A stretch of 15,570 bases of DNA from DATLFQ01 sp035540915 (GCA_035540915.1 DATLFQ010000067.1:1-15570); one strand, 5' to 3'; positions 1 through 6,410 are shown, counted from the stretch's first letter. Notes: generated by a model not told the origin, from the letters alone. Program-made: numbers and translations.

Positions 1-1
1 C

Positions 2-538
2 CGGTTCTTCCTCGACCACCGCCACGGCTCTTCCGGTGCCAGGAACCGCCCGCACGTCAACGTCGTCATCGACGAAGAGGACCTGCACACCGGGTCCGGC
101 GCCACCGTGGTCGACGGGCCGAAGCTGGACTCCGCCACCGCGTCGCGGCTGCTGTGCGACTGCCAACTGCACCGCCTGGTGCGCTCTGGGCGCTCGGAGG
201 TGCTGGACTACGGCCGCTCCACCCGCACCATCCCGGTGGCGCTGTGGAACGCCCTGGTACTGCGCGACCAGCACTGCCGCTTCCCCGGCTGCGACCGCCC
301 GGCGCACTGGACCGAGGGCCACCACGTGCGCTGGTTCTCCGAAGGGGGGCCCACCGCCATCGCCAACCTGGTGCTGCTGTGCTCCCGCCACCACCACCGG
401 CTCCACCTGCCGGGGTGGAAGGCGAAACTGTCGCCCGACGCCGCCTTCGAGGTCACCGATCCGGCCGGGCAGGTCCGGGTGACGCGACCACCGGGCGCCG
501 ACCCGCCGCTGCCGCTACCGCTACCGCTGGTGTCGTGA
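2..538 (+). CDS. DUF222/HNH endonuclease domain protein, C-terminal part
   Basis: This is the last 178 codons of a gene that begins outside the window; the frame is open from base 2. The C-terminal half carries a clear HNH nuclease module: a CRFPGC zinc-type pair near visible residues 92 and 97, then GHH (107-108), an asparagine in the segment IANLVLLC, and C..HHH at about 127-132. This arrangement is typical of the actinobacterial DUF222 plus HNH family (13E12-repeat-like proteins), which occurs in many copies per genome and whose role is not established. The tail ends in a short Leu-Pro repeat encoded by CCGCTA-type hexamers (about 508-528). The N-terminal DUF222 part is not visible except for its last residues, so completeness of the gene cannot be judged. 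Confidence 0.88.
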   Translation, partial: RFFLDHRHGSSGARNRPHVNVVIDEEDLHTGSGATVVDGPKLDSATASRLLCDCQLHRLVRSGRSEVLDYGRSTRTIPVALWNALVLRDQHCRFPGCDRPAHWTEGHHVRWFSEGGPTAIANLVLLCSRHHHRLHLPGWKAKLSPDAAFEVTDPAGQVRVTRPPGADPPLPLPLPLVS

Positions 539-573
539 CGGCGCCGCCCGCCGGCCCGTCCCGGAGCGGCCGC

Positions 574-579
574 TACCCT
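574..579 (+). promoter_or_regulatory. -10 box (TACCCT) for a probably leaderless NYN-domain gene
   Basis: TACCCT fits the TANNNT actinobacterial -10 pattern and lies 8 nt before the ATG at 588. There is no well-placed Shine-Dalgarno sequence, so transcription probably starts at or next to the start codon. The assignment rests on the same arrangement at seven other genes in the window. Confidence 0.5.
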
Positions 580-587
580 CTCGCAGG

Positions 588-1187
588 ATGGGCGCCGGGC
601 GGGAGGGCTTCGGGTCGGACGCGGCGCCGCTACCGCCGGTCACCTATCTGCTGATCGACGGCGAGAACCTCGACTCGACCCTCGGTGGCAGCGTGCTCGG
701 CCACCGCCCCTCACCCGAGGAACGCCCCCGGTGGGAGCGTGTCGTGCAGTTCGCAGGCGCCACCTACGGCCAACCCGTCAAGACGCTCTTCTTCCTGAAT
801 GCCAGCTCGGGTTCGATGCCGATGCCGTTCGTCCAGGCGCTGTTGGCCATCGGGGTCCGGCCGATCGCCTTGTCGGGCCCGAGCACCATGAAGGTCGTCG
901 ACGTCGGCATCCAGCGGACCCTGGCCGCCATCGTGGATCGCCCCGGCAACGTCGTGCTCGGCAGTCACGACGGCGACTTCGAACCCCAGATCGCCTCCCT
1001 GCTGACCGGCGACCGCAAGGTCGCGCTGCTCGGCTTCCGGGAGTTCGTGAGTTCGAAGTACGCCGACCACGTCGCGGCCGGCCTGGAGATCTTCGACCTC
1101 GAAGAGGACGCCCAGTCCTTCAACCAGGTCCTCCCGCGGGTCCGCATCATCGACATCGATCAGTTCGATCCCGTGCGTTTCCTCTAG
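588..1187 (+). CDS. NYN-domain (PIN-like) putative ribonuclease
   Basis: The 199-residue protein has the signature of the NYN domain, a PIN-like nuclease fold. It has LLIDGENL (acidic D24 and N27), VVDVGI with D105, and SHDGDFEP with D128 and D130, which together form the expected acidic metal-binding cluster. The fold is associated with RNA cleavage, so a cytoplasmic RNase role is likely, but no substrate can be read from the sequence. The ATG at 588 sits just upstream of the conserved start of the fold and 8 nt after a TACCCT -10 box. The gene is convergent with the macrodomain gene, and the two stop codons overlap in one CTAG (1184-1187). Family assignment is firm; the function is inferred. 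Confidence 0.82.
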   Translation: MGAGREGFGSDAAPLPPVTYLLIDGENLDSTLGGSVLGHRPSPEERPRWERVVQFAGATYGQPVKTLFFLNASSGSMPMPFVQALLAIGVRPIALSGPSTMKVVDVGIQRTLAAIVDRPGNVVLGSHDGDFEPQIASLLTGDRKVALLGFREFVSSKYADHVAAGLEIFDLEEDAQSFNQVLPRVRIIDIDQFDPVRFL

Positions 1188-1693
1188 GAGCGCGGGTCGG
1201 CGAGGGCCGCCTCGTAGAGGGCGGCGGTGGCAGGGTCGAAGGCGACCAGGCGGGCCAGCTCGACGGCGGTAGGGGTCGAGCGCAGCGTGGTGACGGTGAT
1301 GGCGGCGGCCTGGTCCTTGGGGTAGCCGTACACGCCGGTGGAGATGGCCGGGAAGGCGACCGAACGGGCGCCGAGGTCGTCGGCCAGGGCCAGGCAGGAC
1401 CGGTAGCAGGCAGCCAGGACCTCCGCCTCGCCAGCGGTGCCGCCGCGCCAGACGGGGCCGACGGTGTGGATGACCCAGCGGGCCGGGAGGTCGTAGCCGG
1501 CGGTGGCCCGGGCCTCGCCCGGGAGGCAGCCGCCGAGTGTGCGGCACTCCGCCAGCAGGCCGGGCCCGGCGGCCCGGTGGATGGCCCCGTCGACCCCGCC
1601 GCCCCCGAGCAGGGTGCGGTTGGCGGCGTTGACGATGGCGTCGACCGCTTCCCCGGTGATGTCGCCGACCACCACCTCGCAGCGGATGCTCAC
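1184..1693 (-). CDS. Macrodomain protein, O-acetyl-ADP-ribose deacetylase (YmdB type)
   Basis: This 169-residue single-domain protein is a canonical macrodomain. It has GDIT (10-13), IVNAAN (20-25), a glycine loop GGGGVDGAIHRAAG (30-43, with catalytic-type D35), and the phosphate loop ISTGVYGYP (117-125). Members of this class bind ADP-ribose and hydrolyse O-acetyl-ADP-ribose or reverse mono-ADP-ribosylation in the cytoplasm. Its length matches E. coli YmdB. The GTG at 1693 is chosen because a GAGGAG-type ribosome-binding site lies 5-6 nt upstream (plus-strand CTCCTC, about 1699-1704) and the protein then begins right at the first strand. It shares an 88-bp divergent intergenic region with the WhiB-like gene and overlaps the NYN gene stop by 4 bp. 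The exact ADP-ribosyl substrate is unknown. Confidence 0.9.
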   Translation of the reverse strand: MSIRCEVVVGDITGEAVDAIVNAANRTLLGGGGVDGAIHRAAGPGLLAECRTLGGCLPGEARATAGYDLPARWVIHTVGPVWRGGTAGEAEVLAACYRSCLALADDLGARSVAFPAISTGVYGYPKDQAAAITVTTLRSTPTAVELARLVAFDPATAALYEAALADPRS

Positions 1694-1781
1694 TGCATCT
1701 CCTCTTGCGCCCGGCCGCAGAAGGGATCATGATGACATCCTTGTAACTACATCGGTGCGATACCGCGAGGGAGGCAGCCCG
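1694..1781. promoter_or_regulatory. Divergent control region between macrodomain and WhiB-like genes
   Basis: This 88-bp stretch is distinctly more AT-rich than its surroundings, especially at 1727-1760, as expected for promoters. It holds a GAGGAG site for the minus-strand gene and a GAGGGAGG ribosome-binding site at 1766-1773 for the plus-strand gene. A small dyad, TGTA-AC-TACA, lies at 1742-1751. I cannot assign -10 and -35 boxes with confidence. Confidence 0.4.
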
Positions 1782-2081
1782 ATGCACTCCATCAGCTTGC
1801 TGATGCTCGACCGCCTGGCCGGCGACGACCGGCCCCCGACCTGGAAGGACCGAGCCAACTGCATGGGGGTCGACCCCGATCTCTTCTTTCCTGAACGGGG
1901 GGCGTCGACGCGGGAGGCCAAGGAGGTGTGCCGGGGCTGCATCGTGAAGGAGGACTGCCTCGAGTTCGCCATCGCCAACGGCGAGAAGTTCGGCATCTGG
2001 GGCGGGATGAGCGAGCGGGAGCGTCGCCGGGTCCGCCGGGCCCGAGCCCTCACCCGCAGGGGCGACGAAGCCGCCTCCTGA
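1782..2081 (+). CDS. WhiB-like Fe-S transcriptional regulator
   Basis: This 99-residue Wbl protein carries the four conserved cysteines, C27, C50, C53 and C59 (spacing C-x22-C-x2-C-x5-C), that hold a redox-sensitive [4Fe-4S] cluster. They are followed by the GIWGG turn (71-75) and a basic helix ERERRRVRRAR that contacts DNA. Wbl proteins usually act by binding region 4 of the primary sigma factor. The overall pattern is closest to the WhiB2/WhmD type linked to division and sporulation, but the subtype is uncertain. An upstream extension of the open frame exists, but the ATG at 1782 is preferred because it follows a strong GAGGGAGG site (1766-1773) and begins the normal Wbl length. A strong hairpin follows the stop. 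Confidence 0.92.
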   Translation: MHSISLLMLDRLAGDDRPPTWKDRANCMGVDPDLFFPERGASTREAKEVCRGCIVKEDCLEFAIANGEKFGIWGGMSERERRRVRRARALTRRGDEAAS

Positions 2082-2092
2082 CCCTCCTGCGC

Positions 2093-2126
2093 TGAACCAG
2101 CGCCTTCCACGATCGGCGCTGGTTCA
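2093..2126. terminator. Bidirectional hairpin between convergent whiB-like and ftcD genes
   Basis: A perfect 12-bp inverted repeat (arms 2093-2104 and 2115-2126, TGAACCAGCGCC type) surrounds a 10-nt loop and lies 12 nt after the whiB-like stop. No U-tract follows, which is common for actinobacterial terminators. The right arm contains the TGA stop codon of the minus-strand gene (2124-2126), so the hairpin ends both convergent transcripts and covers one of the stops. Confidence 0.75.
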
Positions 2127-2936
2127 CGCTGGCAGCTCGAGGCCCGCCTCCAGGAGGCGGGCCTCGATCGTGCGGTCGGCGGCCAGGTCCAGCTCGGCCC
2201 ACCGCTCCGGCGGTGCGGCGTCGAGGACGGCGGCCGGCACCAGGCCGACCAGCTCCGCCCGCTCCACCGGTACCTGGGCCGCCACCAGGTCGTAGGCCTG
2301 CACCGGCCCCACCTGGCCGGGCTCGACGAGGTTGCACGAGACCTGGGCCCGGCCGCCGAGGTCCAGGCCCAGGGCCCGCACGGCCGGCCCCCTGATCGCC
2401 CGGGCCACGGCCCGGGCGACGTCCGGGCCCACGCCCGCCGCCAGCCACAGGTTGTAGGCCACCAGGACCGGCCGGGCGCCCACCGCCACGGCGCCGGCGG
2501 TCGGGTGGGGGGCGGCCGGCCCCCGGTCGGGGGTCAGCCCGGCGAACGCCAGCCGGCGGACCTCGGGCAGCGTCCGGTCGGGGCCGTAGAGGAAGCAGGG
2601 CAGCCCGAGCGCCTTCGCCGCCCAGGCGGCGAAGGCGTCCCGGGCGGCCAGCGCCGTGATGAAGGGCGCCCGGCCCAGCGGCACGAAGGGCACCACGTCG
2701 GCCGCCCCGAAGCGGGGGTGGGCGCCCTGGTGGAAGCGCAGGTCGATGCGGCCGACGGCCTCGGACACCAGCCGCCGCACCGCCGCCTCGACGCCCGGCC
2801 CGGCCAGGGTGAACACCGAGCGGTGGTGGAACCCGTCGGTGTGGACGTCCAGCAGGGCGTCGCCCGCGGCGGCTGCCAGCGCGGCGAGGACGGCGCTGTC
2901 GCGCCCCTCGCTGACGTTGATGACGCAGGCCAGCAC
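2124..2936 (-). CDS. ftcD: Glutamate formimidoyltransferase (FTCD N-terminal type)
   Basis: The 270-residue product matches the formiminotransferase half of FTCD, which moves a formimino group between formimino-glutamate and tetrahydrofolate in histidine and one-carbon metabolism. Visible family motifs are ACVINVSEGRD (3-13), VFTLAGP (41-47), the catalytic-type histidine in AHPRFGAADVVPFVPLG (H73), YGPDRTLPEVR (117-127), AVGARPVLVAYNLWL (151-165), and QVSCNLVEPGQVGPVQAYDLV (198-218). The cyclodeaminase half is absent, so this is the stand-alone form. The GTG at 2936 places the start two residues before the first strand; no better start is seen. It is divergent from the luciferase-like gene with only 39 bp between them. 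No hut genes are adjacent, so the pathway context (histidine breakdown or another formimino donor) is open. Confidence 0.87.
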   Translation of the reverse strand: MLACVINVSEGRDSAVLAALAAAAGDALLDVHTDGFHHRSVFTLAGPGVEAAVRRLVSEAVGRIDLRFHQGAHPRFGAADVVPFVPLGRAPFITALAARDAFAAWAAKALGLPCFLYGPDRTLPEVRRLAFAGLTPDRGPAAPHPTAGAVAVGARPVLVAYNLWLAAGVGPDVARAVARAIRGPAVRALGLDLGGRAQVSCNLVEPGQVGPVQAYDLVAAQVPVERAELVGLVPAAVLDAAPPERWAELDLAADRTIEARLLEAGLELPA

Positions 2937-2963
2937 GTCGCTCAGCCTGGCACCGGCGGCCCG

Positions 2964-2969
2964 TACGCT
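2964..2969 (+). promoter_or_regulatory. -10 box (TACGCT) for a leaderless luciferase-like gene
   Basis: TACGCT lies exactly 6 nt before the GTG at 2976 in the 39-bp divergent gap, and no ribosome-binding site is present. This predicts transcription starting at the GTG. Confidence 0.55.
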
Positions 2970-2975
2970 GCGGCG

Positions 2976-3761
2976 GTGCCCCGACTCGGCCTGGCCCTGC
3001 CCAGCCGGCCGGCCAGCTGGGCCGCCCTGGTGGCGCTGGCCCGGGAGGCCGAGGCGCTGGGCCTCGCCTCGCTCTGGTTGCCCGACCCCCCGCCCGGCGA
3101 TCAGGACGCGCTCGACCCGCTGACCGCCCTGGCCGGCCTGGCCCGGGCCACCACCGCCATTCGCCTGGGCACCCTGGCGCTGGACGCCGGCCGCCGGCCG
3201 CCGGGCGTGCTGGCCAAGGCGCTGGCCACGGTGGACCGCCTCAGCGGCGGTCGCCTCACCGTGGGCCTGGCGCCGGCCGACGCCACCGGCGAGGCGGTCG
3301 AGCAGCTGGCCGAGGTCGTCGCCGTCCTGCGGGCCGCCTTCGCCGGCGGGCCGGTGGACCACACCGGGCGCTTCCACCGCCTGGAGGGCCTGCGGGTCGA
3401 GCCCGGCCCGCTCCAGCGGCCCCGCCCGCCGCTGTGGGTGGTGGGCGACGGCGACGGCGTTCGCTCGCTGGCCGTCGCTGCCGCCGACGGCTGGCACCCG
3501 GGCACGTGGCGGCCCGGCCCGCTGCCCTCCGGTGCCGGGGACGGAGGCCTCGCCGGGGCCTGCCGCGCCGCCGGTCGCGACCCGGCGACCCTGGACGTCG
3601 CCGCCGGCTGGGTGGCGACGGGCGGGCGCCGGGAGCTGTCCGCCGCGGTCGCCGCCTGGGCCGCTGCCGGCGTCGACGACCTCGTGGCCAGCCCGGGGGC
3701 GCTACCGTTCGGGGAGACGACCACCGGCGACCTTCGGCGGATGGCGTCGGCTATCGAGTAG
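2976..3761 (+). CDS. LLM-class flavin or F420-dependent oxidoreductase
   Basis: This 261-residue protein belongs to the bacterial luciferase-like monooxygenase fold. It opens with a first beta strand RLGLALPS, then ASLWLPD, ATTAIRLGTLALDAGRRPPGVLAKALATVDRLSGGRLTVGLAP, and late in the chain RPPLWVVGDGDGVRSLAVAAADGWHPG. Those blocks are the usual ones that build the TIM barrel and bind F420 or FMN. Actinobacterial members are often F420-dependent, but the cofactor and substrate cannot be decided here. The GTG at 2976 is preferred: it immediately precedes the first barrel strand and sits 6 nt after a -10 box. It is short for the family, probably lacking an insertion region. tatA follows 8 nt after its stop and is likely co-transcribed. 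Confidence 0.82.
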   Translation: MPRLGLALPSRPASWAALVALAREAEALGLASLWLPDPPPGDQDALDPLTALAGLARATTAIRLGTLALDAGRRPPGVLAKALATVDRLSGGRLTVGLAPADATGEAVEQLAEVVAVLRAAFAGGPVDHTGRFHRLEGLRVEPGPLQRPRPPLWVVGDGDGVRSLAVAAADGWHPGTWRPGPLPSGAGDGGLAGACRAAGRDPATLDVAAGWVATGGRRELSAAVAAWAAAGVDDLVASPGALPFGETTTGDLRRMASAIE

Positions 3762-3769
3762 GAGTCTGC

Positions 3770-3961
3770 ATGGGAAGCATCGGAGCCCCTGAGCTCATCA
3801 TCCTCCTCGTGATCGTGCTGCTGGTCTTCGGATCCACCCGCCTGCCCAAGCTCGCTCGCTCGCTGGGCCAGGCGTCCAAGGAGTTCAAGCAGGGCGTGAA
3901 CGAAGGTGGAAAGGTCGGCGACGCGGACGAGACGGCACGGGAGAACAAGCCCGGCGCGTAG
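3770..3961 (+). CDS. tatA: Sec-independent translocase subunit TatA
   Basis: This 63-residue protein has the full TatA plan: a short N-terminal membrane helix (about 6-20), the FG hinge followed by STRLPKLARSLG (20-32), an amphipathic helix to about residue 42, and a charged, disordered tail. TatA oligomers form the pore of the twin-arginine export system for folded proteins. The ATG at 3770 has a GGAG ribosome-binding site at 3761-3764 that overlaps the upstream stop codon, so translation is probably coupled to the luciferase-like gene. It lies just upstream of the ECF sigma gene. Mycobacteria keep a tat gene (tatB) beside sigE-rseA-htrA, so the linkage supports an envelope-stress role. TatA rather than TatB is favoured by length. 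Confidence 0.92.
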   Translation: MGSIGAPELIILLVIVLLVFGSTRLPKLARSLGQASKEFKQGVNEGGKVGDADETARENKPGA

Positions 3962-3997
3962 GAGTCGCCGCCTTGCGACCGGGCGAGGCACCGGCCG

Positions 3998-4023
3998 GGA
4001 ACTCCCTCGCTGTCGCCGTCGTT
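3998..4023 (+). promoter_or_regulatory. ECF-type promoter GGAAC-N17-CGTT before the sigma gene
   Basis: The -35 element GGAAC (3998-4002, preceded by another G) and the -10 element CGTT (4020-4023) are separated by 17 nt, the classic layout for sigma-E-like ECF factors. The -10 box ends 4 nt before the ATG at 4028 and there is no ribosome-binding site, so the transcript should be leaderless or nearly so. The same motif with identical spacing occurs twice near 6400, implying autoregulation plus control of the WhiB-like gene and htrA. Confidence 0.7.
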
Positions 4024-4027
4024 CGCC

Positions 4028-4555
4028 ATGACGGAGACGGAGGAGAACCCGGTCCCCGACTGGGAGGAAGTGGCCACTCGGTACGGCCGGTTCCTCTACA
4101 CGGTCGCGTACCGGCTCACGGGCAACCACGACGACGCGCAGGACCTGGCCCAAGAGGTGCTCCTCCGGGTCCGCAGAGGGTTGGAGACCTACCGGCCCGG
4201 TTCGATGGAGGGGTGGTTGAGCCGCATCACGACCAACGTGTTCCTGGACGAGGTCCGGCGCCGCCGGCGCCGCCCCCTCGACACCCTGCCCGACGACCCC
4301 GACCGGGTGCTGCCGGCGGCCGTCTCGGCCGATCAGGCGCTGGCGCAGGAGACGTTGCCCGACGACGTGCAGGCCGCCATCGCCCGCCTGCCCGAGGAGT
4401 TCCGGGTCTCGGTCGTGCTGTGCGACGTCGCCGGCCTGCCCTACGAGGAGATCGCCCAGGCCGTCGGCGTCCCCCTGGGGACCGTGCGCAGCCGCATCCA
4501 CCGGGGCCGGGCCATGCTCCGGGCCATCCTGTCGCGCCAGGGGAACCGGCCGTGA
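4028..4555 (+). CDS. sigE: ECF RNA polymerase sigma factor, SigE-like
   Basis: The 175-residue protein is a two-domain ECF sigma factor. Region 2 (about 18-82) contains FLYTVAYRLTGNHDDAQDLAQEV and WLSRITTNVFLDEVRRRRRR. Region 4 (about 112-167) contains LPEEFRVSVVLCDVAGLPYEEIA and the helix-turn-helix VPLGTVRSRIHRGRAML that reads the -35 element. It redirects RNA polymerase to stress promoters. The SigE assignment comes from its neighbours: a zinc-binding anti-sigma factor and an RseB-like gene downstream, htrA beyond them, and tatA upstream. A GGAAC-N17-CGTT promoter abuts its start, so it very likely activates itself. The ATG at 4028 is supported by promoter position and domain start. The naming is by analogy with mycobacterial sigE. 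Confidence 0.9.
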   Translation: MTETEENPVPDWEEVATRYGRFLYTVAYRLTGNHDDAQDLAQEVLLRVRRGLETYRPGSMEGWLSRITTNVFLDEVRRRRRRPLDTLPDDPDRVLPAAVSADQALAQETLPDDVQAAIARLPEEFRVSVVLCDVAGLPYEEIAQAVGVPLGTVRSRIHRGRAMLRAILSRQGNRP

Positions 4556-4622
4556 CGGCCCCCCGGGGCGAGGGAATCGGCCGCCCTGACGAGCATTTCC
4601 CGGGCCGGGCGGCCAAGGTGGC

Positions 4623-5051
4623 ATGGTGAACGGGCCCACCACCCCTGCGCATCTGGGCGACGCGCTGAGCGCCCTGGCCGACGGCGAGCTGGACGCCGCC
4701 GAGGCGGCCGCCGCCCAGGACCACCTGTCGTCCTGCGCCGAGTGCGCGGCCGAGCTGGCCCTCATCACCCAGGCCCGGACCCTGGTGCGCAACCTGCCCA
4801 CGCTGGACCCGCCCAGGCCGCTGGTGCTCGGCCGCCTCCAGCCCGTCCCGCCCCGGCGGTGGGCGGCGCCGGCCGCCGCCGCCGCCGCCGCGGTGGCCAT
4901 GGCGCTGCTGGCGGCCGTGGGGGGCGACGTCGCCCGGGACCCCGCGCCGATGGGCCGGCTGGTGCAGGTCCACGCCACCTCGGCCGTCAACGCCGACCCG
5001 GTCAGCCAGCTGGCGCCGTCGGCCATCCCGATCTCCTTCACCGGACCGTGA
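4623..5051 (+). CDS. rseA: Membrane anti-sigma factor with zinc-binding domain (RseA-like)
   Basis: This 142-residue protein starts with a ZAS domain: H10, then a helix LSALADGELDAAEAAAAQDH, and the H34-x3-C38-x2-C41 motif, which folds around zinc and clamps the ECF sigma factor. A single Ala-rich membrane segment spans about 80-100, and a tail of about 40 residues (101-142) would lie outside the membrane, where a protease could cut it. It follows the sigma gene by 67 nt, and its TGA overlaps the GTG of the RseB-like gene (GTGA, 5048-5051). The ATG at 4623 lacks a strong ribosome-binding site (AAGGTGG lies close upstream); a GTG directly follows it. The assignment is strong from motif plus position; the trigger is unknown. 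Confidence 0.87.
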   Translation: MVNGPTTPAHLGDALSALADGELDAAEAAAAQDHLSSCAECAAELALITQARTLVRNLPTLDPPRPLVLGRLQPVPPRRWAAPAAAAAAAVAMALLAAVGGDVARDPAPMGRLVQVHATSAVNADPVSQLAPSAIPISFTGP

Positions 5052-5059
5052 CGGTCCGG
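5041..5059 (+). repeat. 19-bp perfect palindrome centred on the rseA stop / rseB start
   Basis: Nine-base arms 5041-5049 and 5051-5059 (CCGGACCGT and its complement) flank a single central base. As RNA it could form a 7-bp G/C stem with the loop GTGAC, which is exactly the overlapping GTG start and TGA stop. It may affect coupling between anti-sigma factor and RseB translation; this is an inference. Confidence 0.6.
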
Positions 5060-6115
5060 CCGGCGGTCGCCTTCCGGGCGGCGTGCCGTCGCCGGGGCTC
5101 CGCCAGCGCCGCCGTGCTCGCCCTCGCGGTCGCCGCGCCGGCGGCCGGGTGGCCGGTCGTGCTGCCGGCCGGGTTCGCCGGTCCGGTCGAGCCAGCCGGC
5201 CCGGTCGAGGCAGCCCGCCAAACCGCCCGTTCGGCCGCCTTCTCGGCCAGGGTGGAGGTCGAGTGGGTCGACGGGCGCGGCCGCCACTCGACCAGCGTGG
5301 ACGTGCGGGCCGGCGACGGCCTCGTCCGGGTGGCCGGGGTCGAGCCGGCCGATCGGGCGGCGCGGGGTGCCAGCCCGCTGGTACTGGGCGACGGCTGGCT
5401 GCTGGTGGCCCGGGCCGAGCCTGGGGCCCCGGCCGGCACGCTGCCCCCCGCGGCGGCGGCGAAGTACGACATCGAGCGCCTGCCCGGGCCGGTCGTCGCC
5501 GGCCGCCCCACGGCCATGGTGGTCCTCAGCGCCGACGGGGCGGTCCGCGAGCGGCTGGCCATCGACGAGGAGAGCGGGCTGGTGCTGCGCCGCGAGCTGT
5601 TCGGCGAGTCCGCCGATCGCCCGGTCCGCTCGGTGACGGTGACCGAGCTGGACACCACGCCGCCCTCGCTGCCGCCTGGGCCGGCGCGCGCAGAGGGGGC
5701 CGACCCCGTGGCCCCCGACCGGCTCGGCTCGGTCTACCGCACGCCCGAAGAGCTGGAGGGGGGCTATCGCCGGGTGGGCGCCTTCCGGCGGGGACCGGTG
5801 GTCCACGTCCTCTACAGCGACGGCCTCCACGGCCTGTCGCTGTTCGTGCAGCCGGGCCGGCTGGATCGTGAGCGGCTCCCCGCGGGTGGCGAGGCGGTCC
5901 GCCTGGGCCGGGCCGACGCCCTGCGCTACACCTGGGCCGGCGGGGAGATCGTCACCTGGGAGTCGGGGCCGGTGGTCCGGACCCTGGTGGGCGACGCGGC
6001 CAGAGCCGAGATCATGGAAGCGGCCCGGTCGGTGCCCTCGGCGCCGAAGCCGTCGGCCCTGGAGCGCCTGCGCTCGGCCTGCCGCCAGATGGCCGAGGTG
6101 CTCGGCGCCGGCTAG
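5048..6115 (+). CDS. rseB: RseB/MucB-like periplasmic-type regulator of the sigma factor
   Basis: The 355-residue product begins with an Arg-rich n-region and a hydrophobic stretch (about 19-44), a likely signal peptide or anchor. A LolA-like beta domain follows (about 55-205: repeated Val-rich strands, DGWLLV, then ERLAIDEESGLVLRRELF). The C-terminal domain (about 225-330) contains YRRVGAF and VVHVLYSDGLHGLSLFVQPG, strongly reminiscent of the MucB/RseB C-terminal domain. In proteobacteria RseB binds RseA outside the inner membrane and shields it from the DegS protease until lipid or misfolded-protein signals arrive. The GTG start overlaps the rseA stop, indicating coupled synthesis with the protein it should bind. 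Its stop shares CTAG with the convergent WhiB-like gene. The proteobacterial mechanism may not transfer exactly to an actinobacterium. Confidence 0.75.
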   Translation: MTVRPAVAFRAACRRRGSASAAVLALAVAAPAAGWPVVLPAGFAGPVEPAGPVEAARQTARSAAFSARVEVEWVDGRGRHSTSVDVRAGDGLVRVAGVEPADRAARGASPLVLGDGWLLVARAEPGAPAGTLPPAAAAKYDIERLPGPVVAGRPTAMVVLSADGAVRERLAIDEESGLVLRRELFGESADRPVRSVTVTELDTTPPSLPPGPARAEGADPVAPDRLGSVYRTPEELEGGYRRVGAFRRGPVVHVLYSDGLHGLSLFVQPGRLDRERLPAGGEAVRLGRADALRYTWAGGEIVTWESGPVVRTLVGDAARAEIMEAARSVPSAPKPSALERLRSACRQMAEVLGAG

Positions 6116-6357
6116 CTGGCCGCCGCAGCCCGGTCGAGGCGCCGCTGGCGGGCGATGCGCCGCCGCTCACGCTCCGATGTGCCCCCCCACACCCCGTGGT
6201 CGATCCGGTTGCGCAAGGCGTACTCCAGGCAGGGGACCTTCACGTCGCACGTCGCGCAGATCCGCCGGGCCACCTCGACGCCGACACCGTCGCTCGGGAA
6301 GAACGTGGTGGGCGGCTCCTCTCGGCATCTGCCGACAGCCATCCATTCGGTTTCCAT
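6112..6357 (-). CDS. Small WhiB-like Fe-S regulator inside the sigE-htrA block
   Basis: This 81-residue Wbl protein has cysteines C11, C34, C37 and C43 (C-x22-C-x2-C-x5-C) for an iron-sulfur cluster, the GVWGG turn (55-59), and the basic helix SERERRRIARQRR. The ATG at 6357 follows a good GGAGG ribosome-binding site on the minus strand (about 6362-6366). Upstream is a GGAAC-N17-CGTT promoter that would give a leader of roughly 14 nt. It therefore appears to be a direct target of the neighbouring ECF sigma factor, linking envelope stress to a redox-type regulator. It sits between rseB and htrA on the opposite strand and shares a CTAG stop with rseB. Its subtype and targets are unknown. Confidence 0.9.
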   Translation of the reverse strand: METEWMAVGRCREEPPTTFFPSDGVGVEVARRICATCDVKVPCLEYALRNRIDHGVWGGTSERERRRIARQRRLDRAAAAS

Positions 6358-6377
6358 GGCACCTCCGTGCCCGTTGC

Positions 6378-6403
6378 AACGCTGGCGTAGCGGTCGACGT
6401 TCC
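6378..6403 (-). promoter_or_regulatory. ECF-type promoter for the WhiB-like gene (minus strand)
   Basis: Read on the minus strand, GGAAC (6403-6399) is followed after 17 nt by CGTT (6381-6378), the same layout as the sigma gene promoter. Transcription would start near 6371, just upstream of the ribosome-binding site. Its -35 element is one half of the palindrome at 6399-6410. Confidence 0.65.
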
Positions 6404-6410
6404 CGGGAAC
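6399..6410. promoter_or_regulatory. 12-bp palindrome holding two divergent -35 elements
   Basis: GTTCCCGGGAAC is a perfect palindrome. Its right half supplies GGAAC (6406-6410) for htrA and its left half supplies GGAAC on the other strand (6403-6399) for the WhiB-like gene. The two promoters are mirror images about the centre at 6404/6405. Two RNA polymerase-sigma complexes would be crowded on one side each of a 2-bp gap, so the promoters may compete. Confidence 0.65.

Noticed and set aside
42..67. Another GGAAC-N17-CGTC ECF-like promoter
   Set aside because: It lies inside the HNH coding region, the -10 reads CGTC, and no gene starts nearby.
508..528. CCGCTA hexamer repeat as a regulatory or unstable repeat
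   Set aside because: There are only about three imperfect copies, and they encode a Leu-Pro tail in frame; ordinary coding low complexity.
4556..4622. Separate promoter or attenuator between sigE and rseA
   Set aside because: The 67-nt gap has GC-rich complementarity but no clear -10/-35 pair or terminator-like stem with a tail.
3101..5830. A 909-codon minus-strand open frame opposite tatA, sigE, rseA and rseB
   Set aside because: It lies antisense to four recognised genes with clear motifs; its translation is Arg/Pro/Ala-rich with no recognisable domain.
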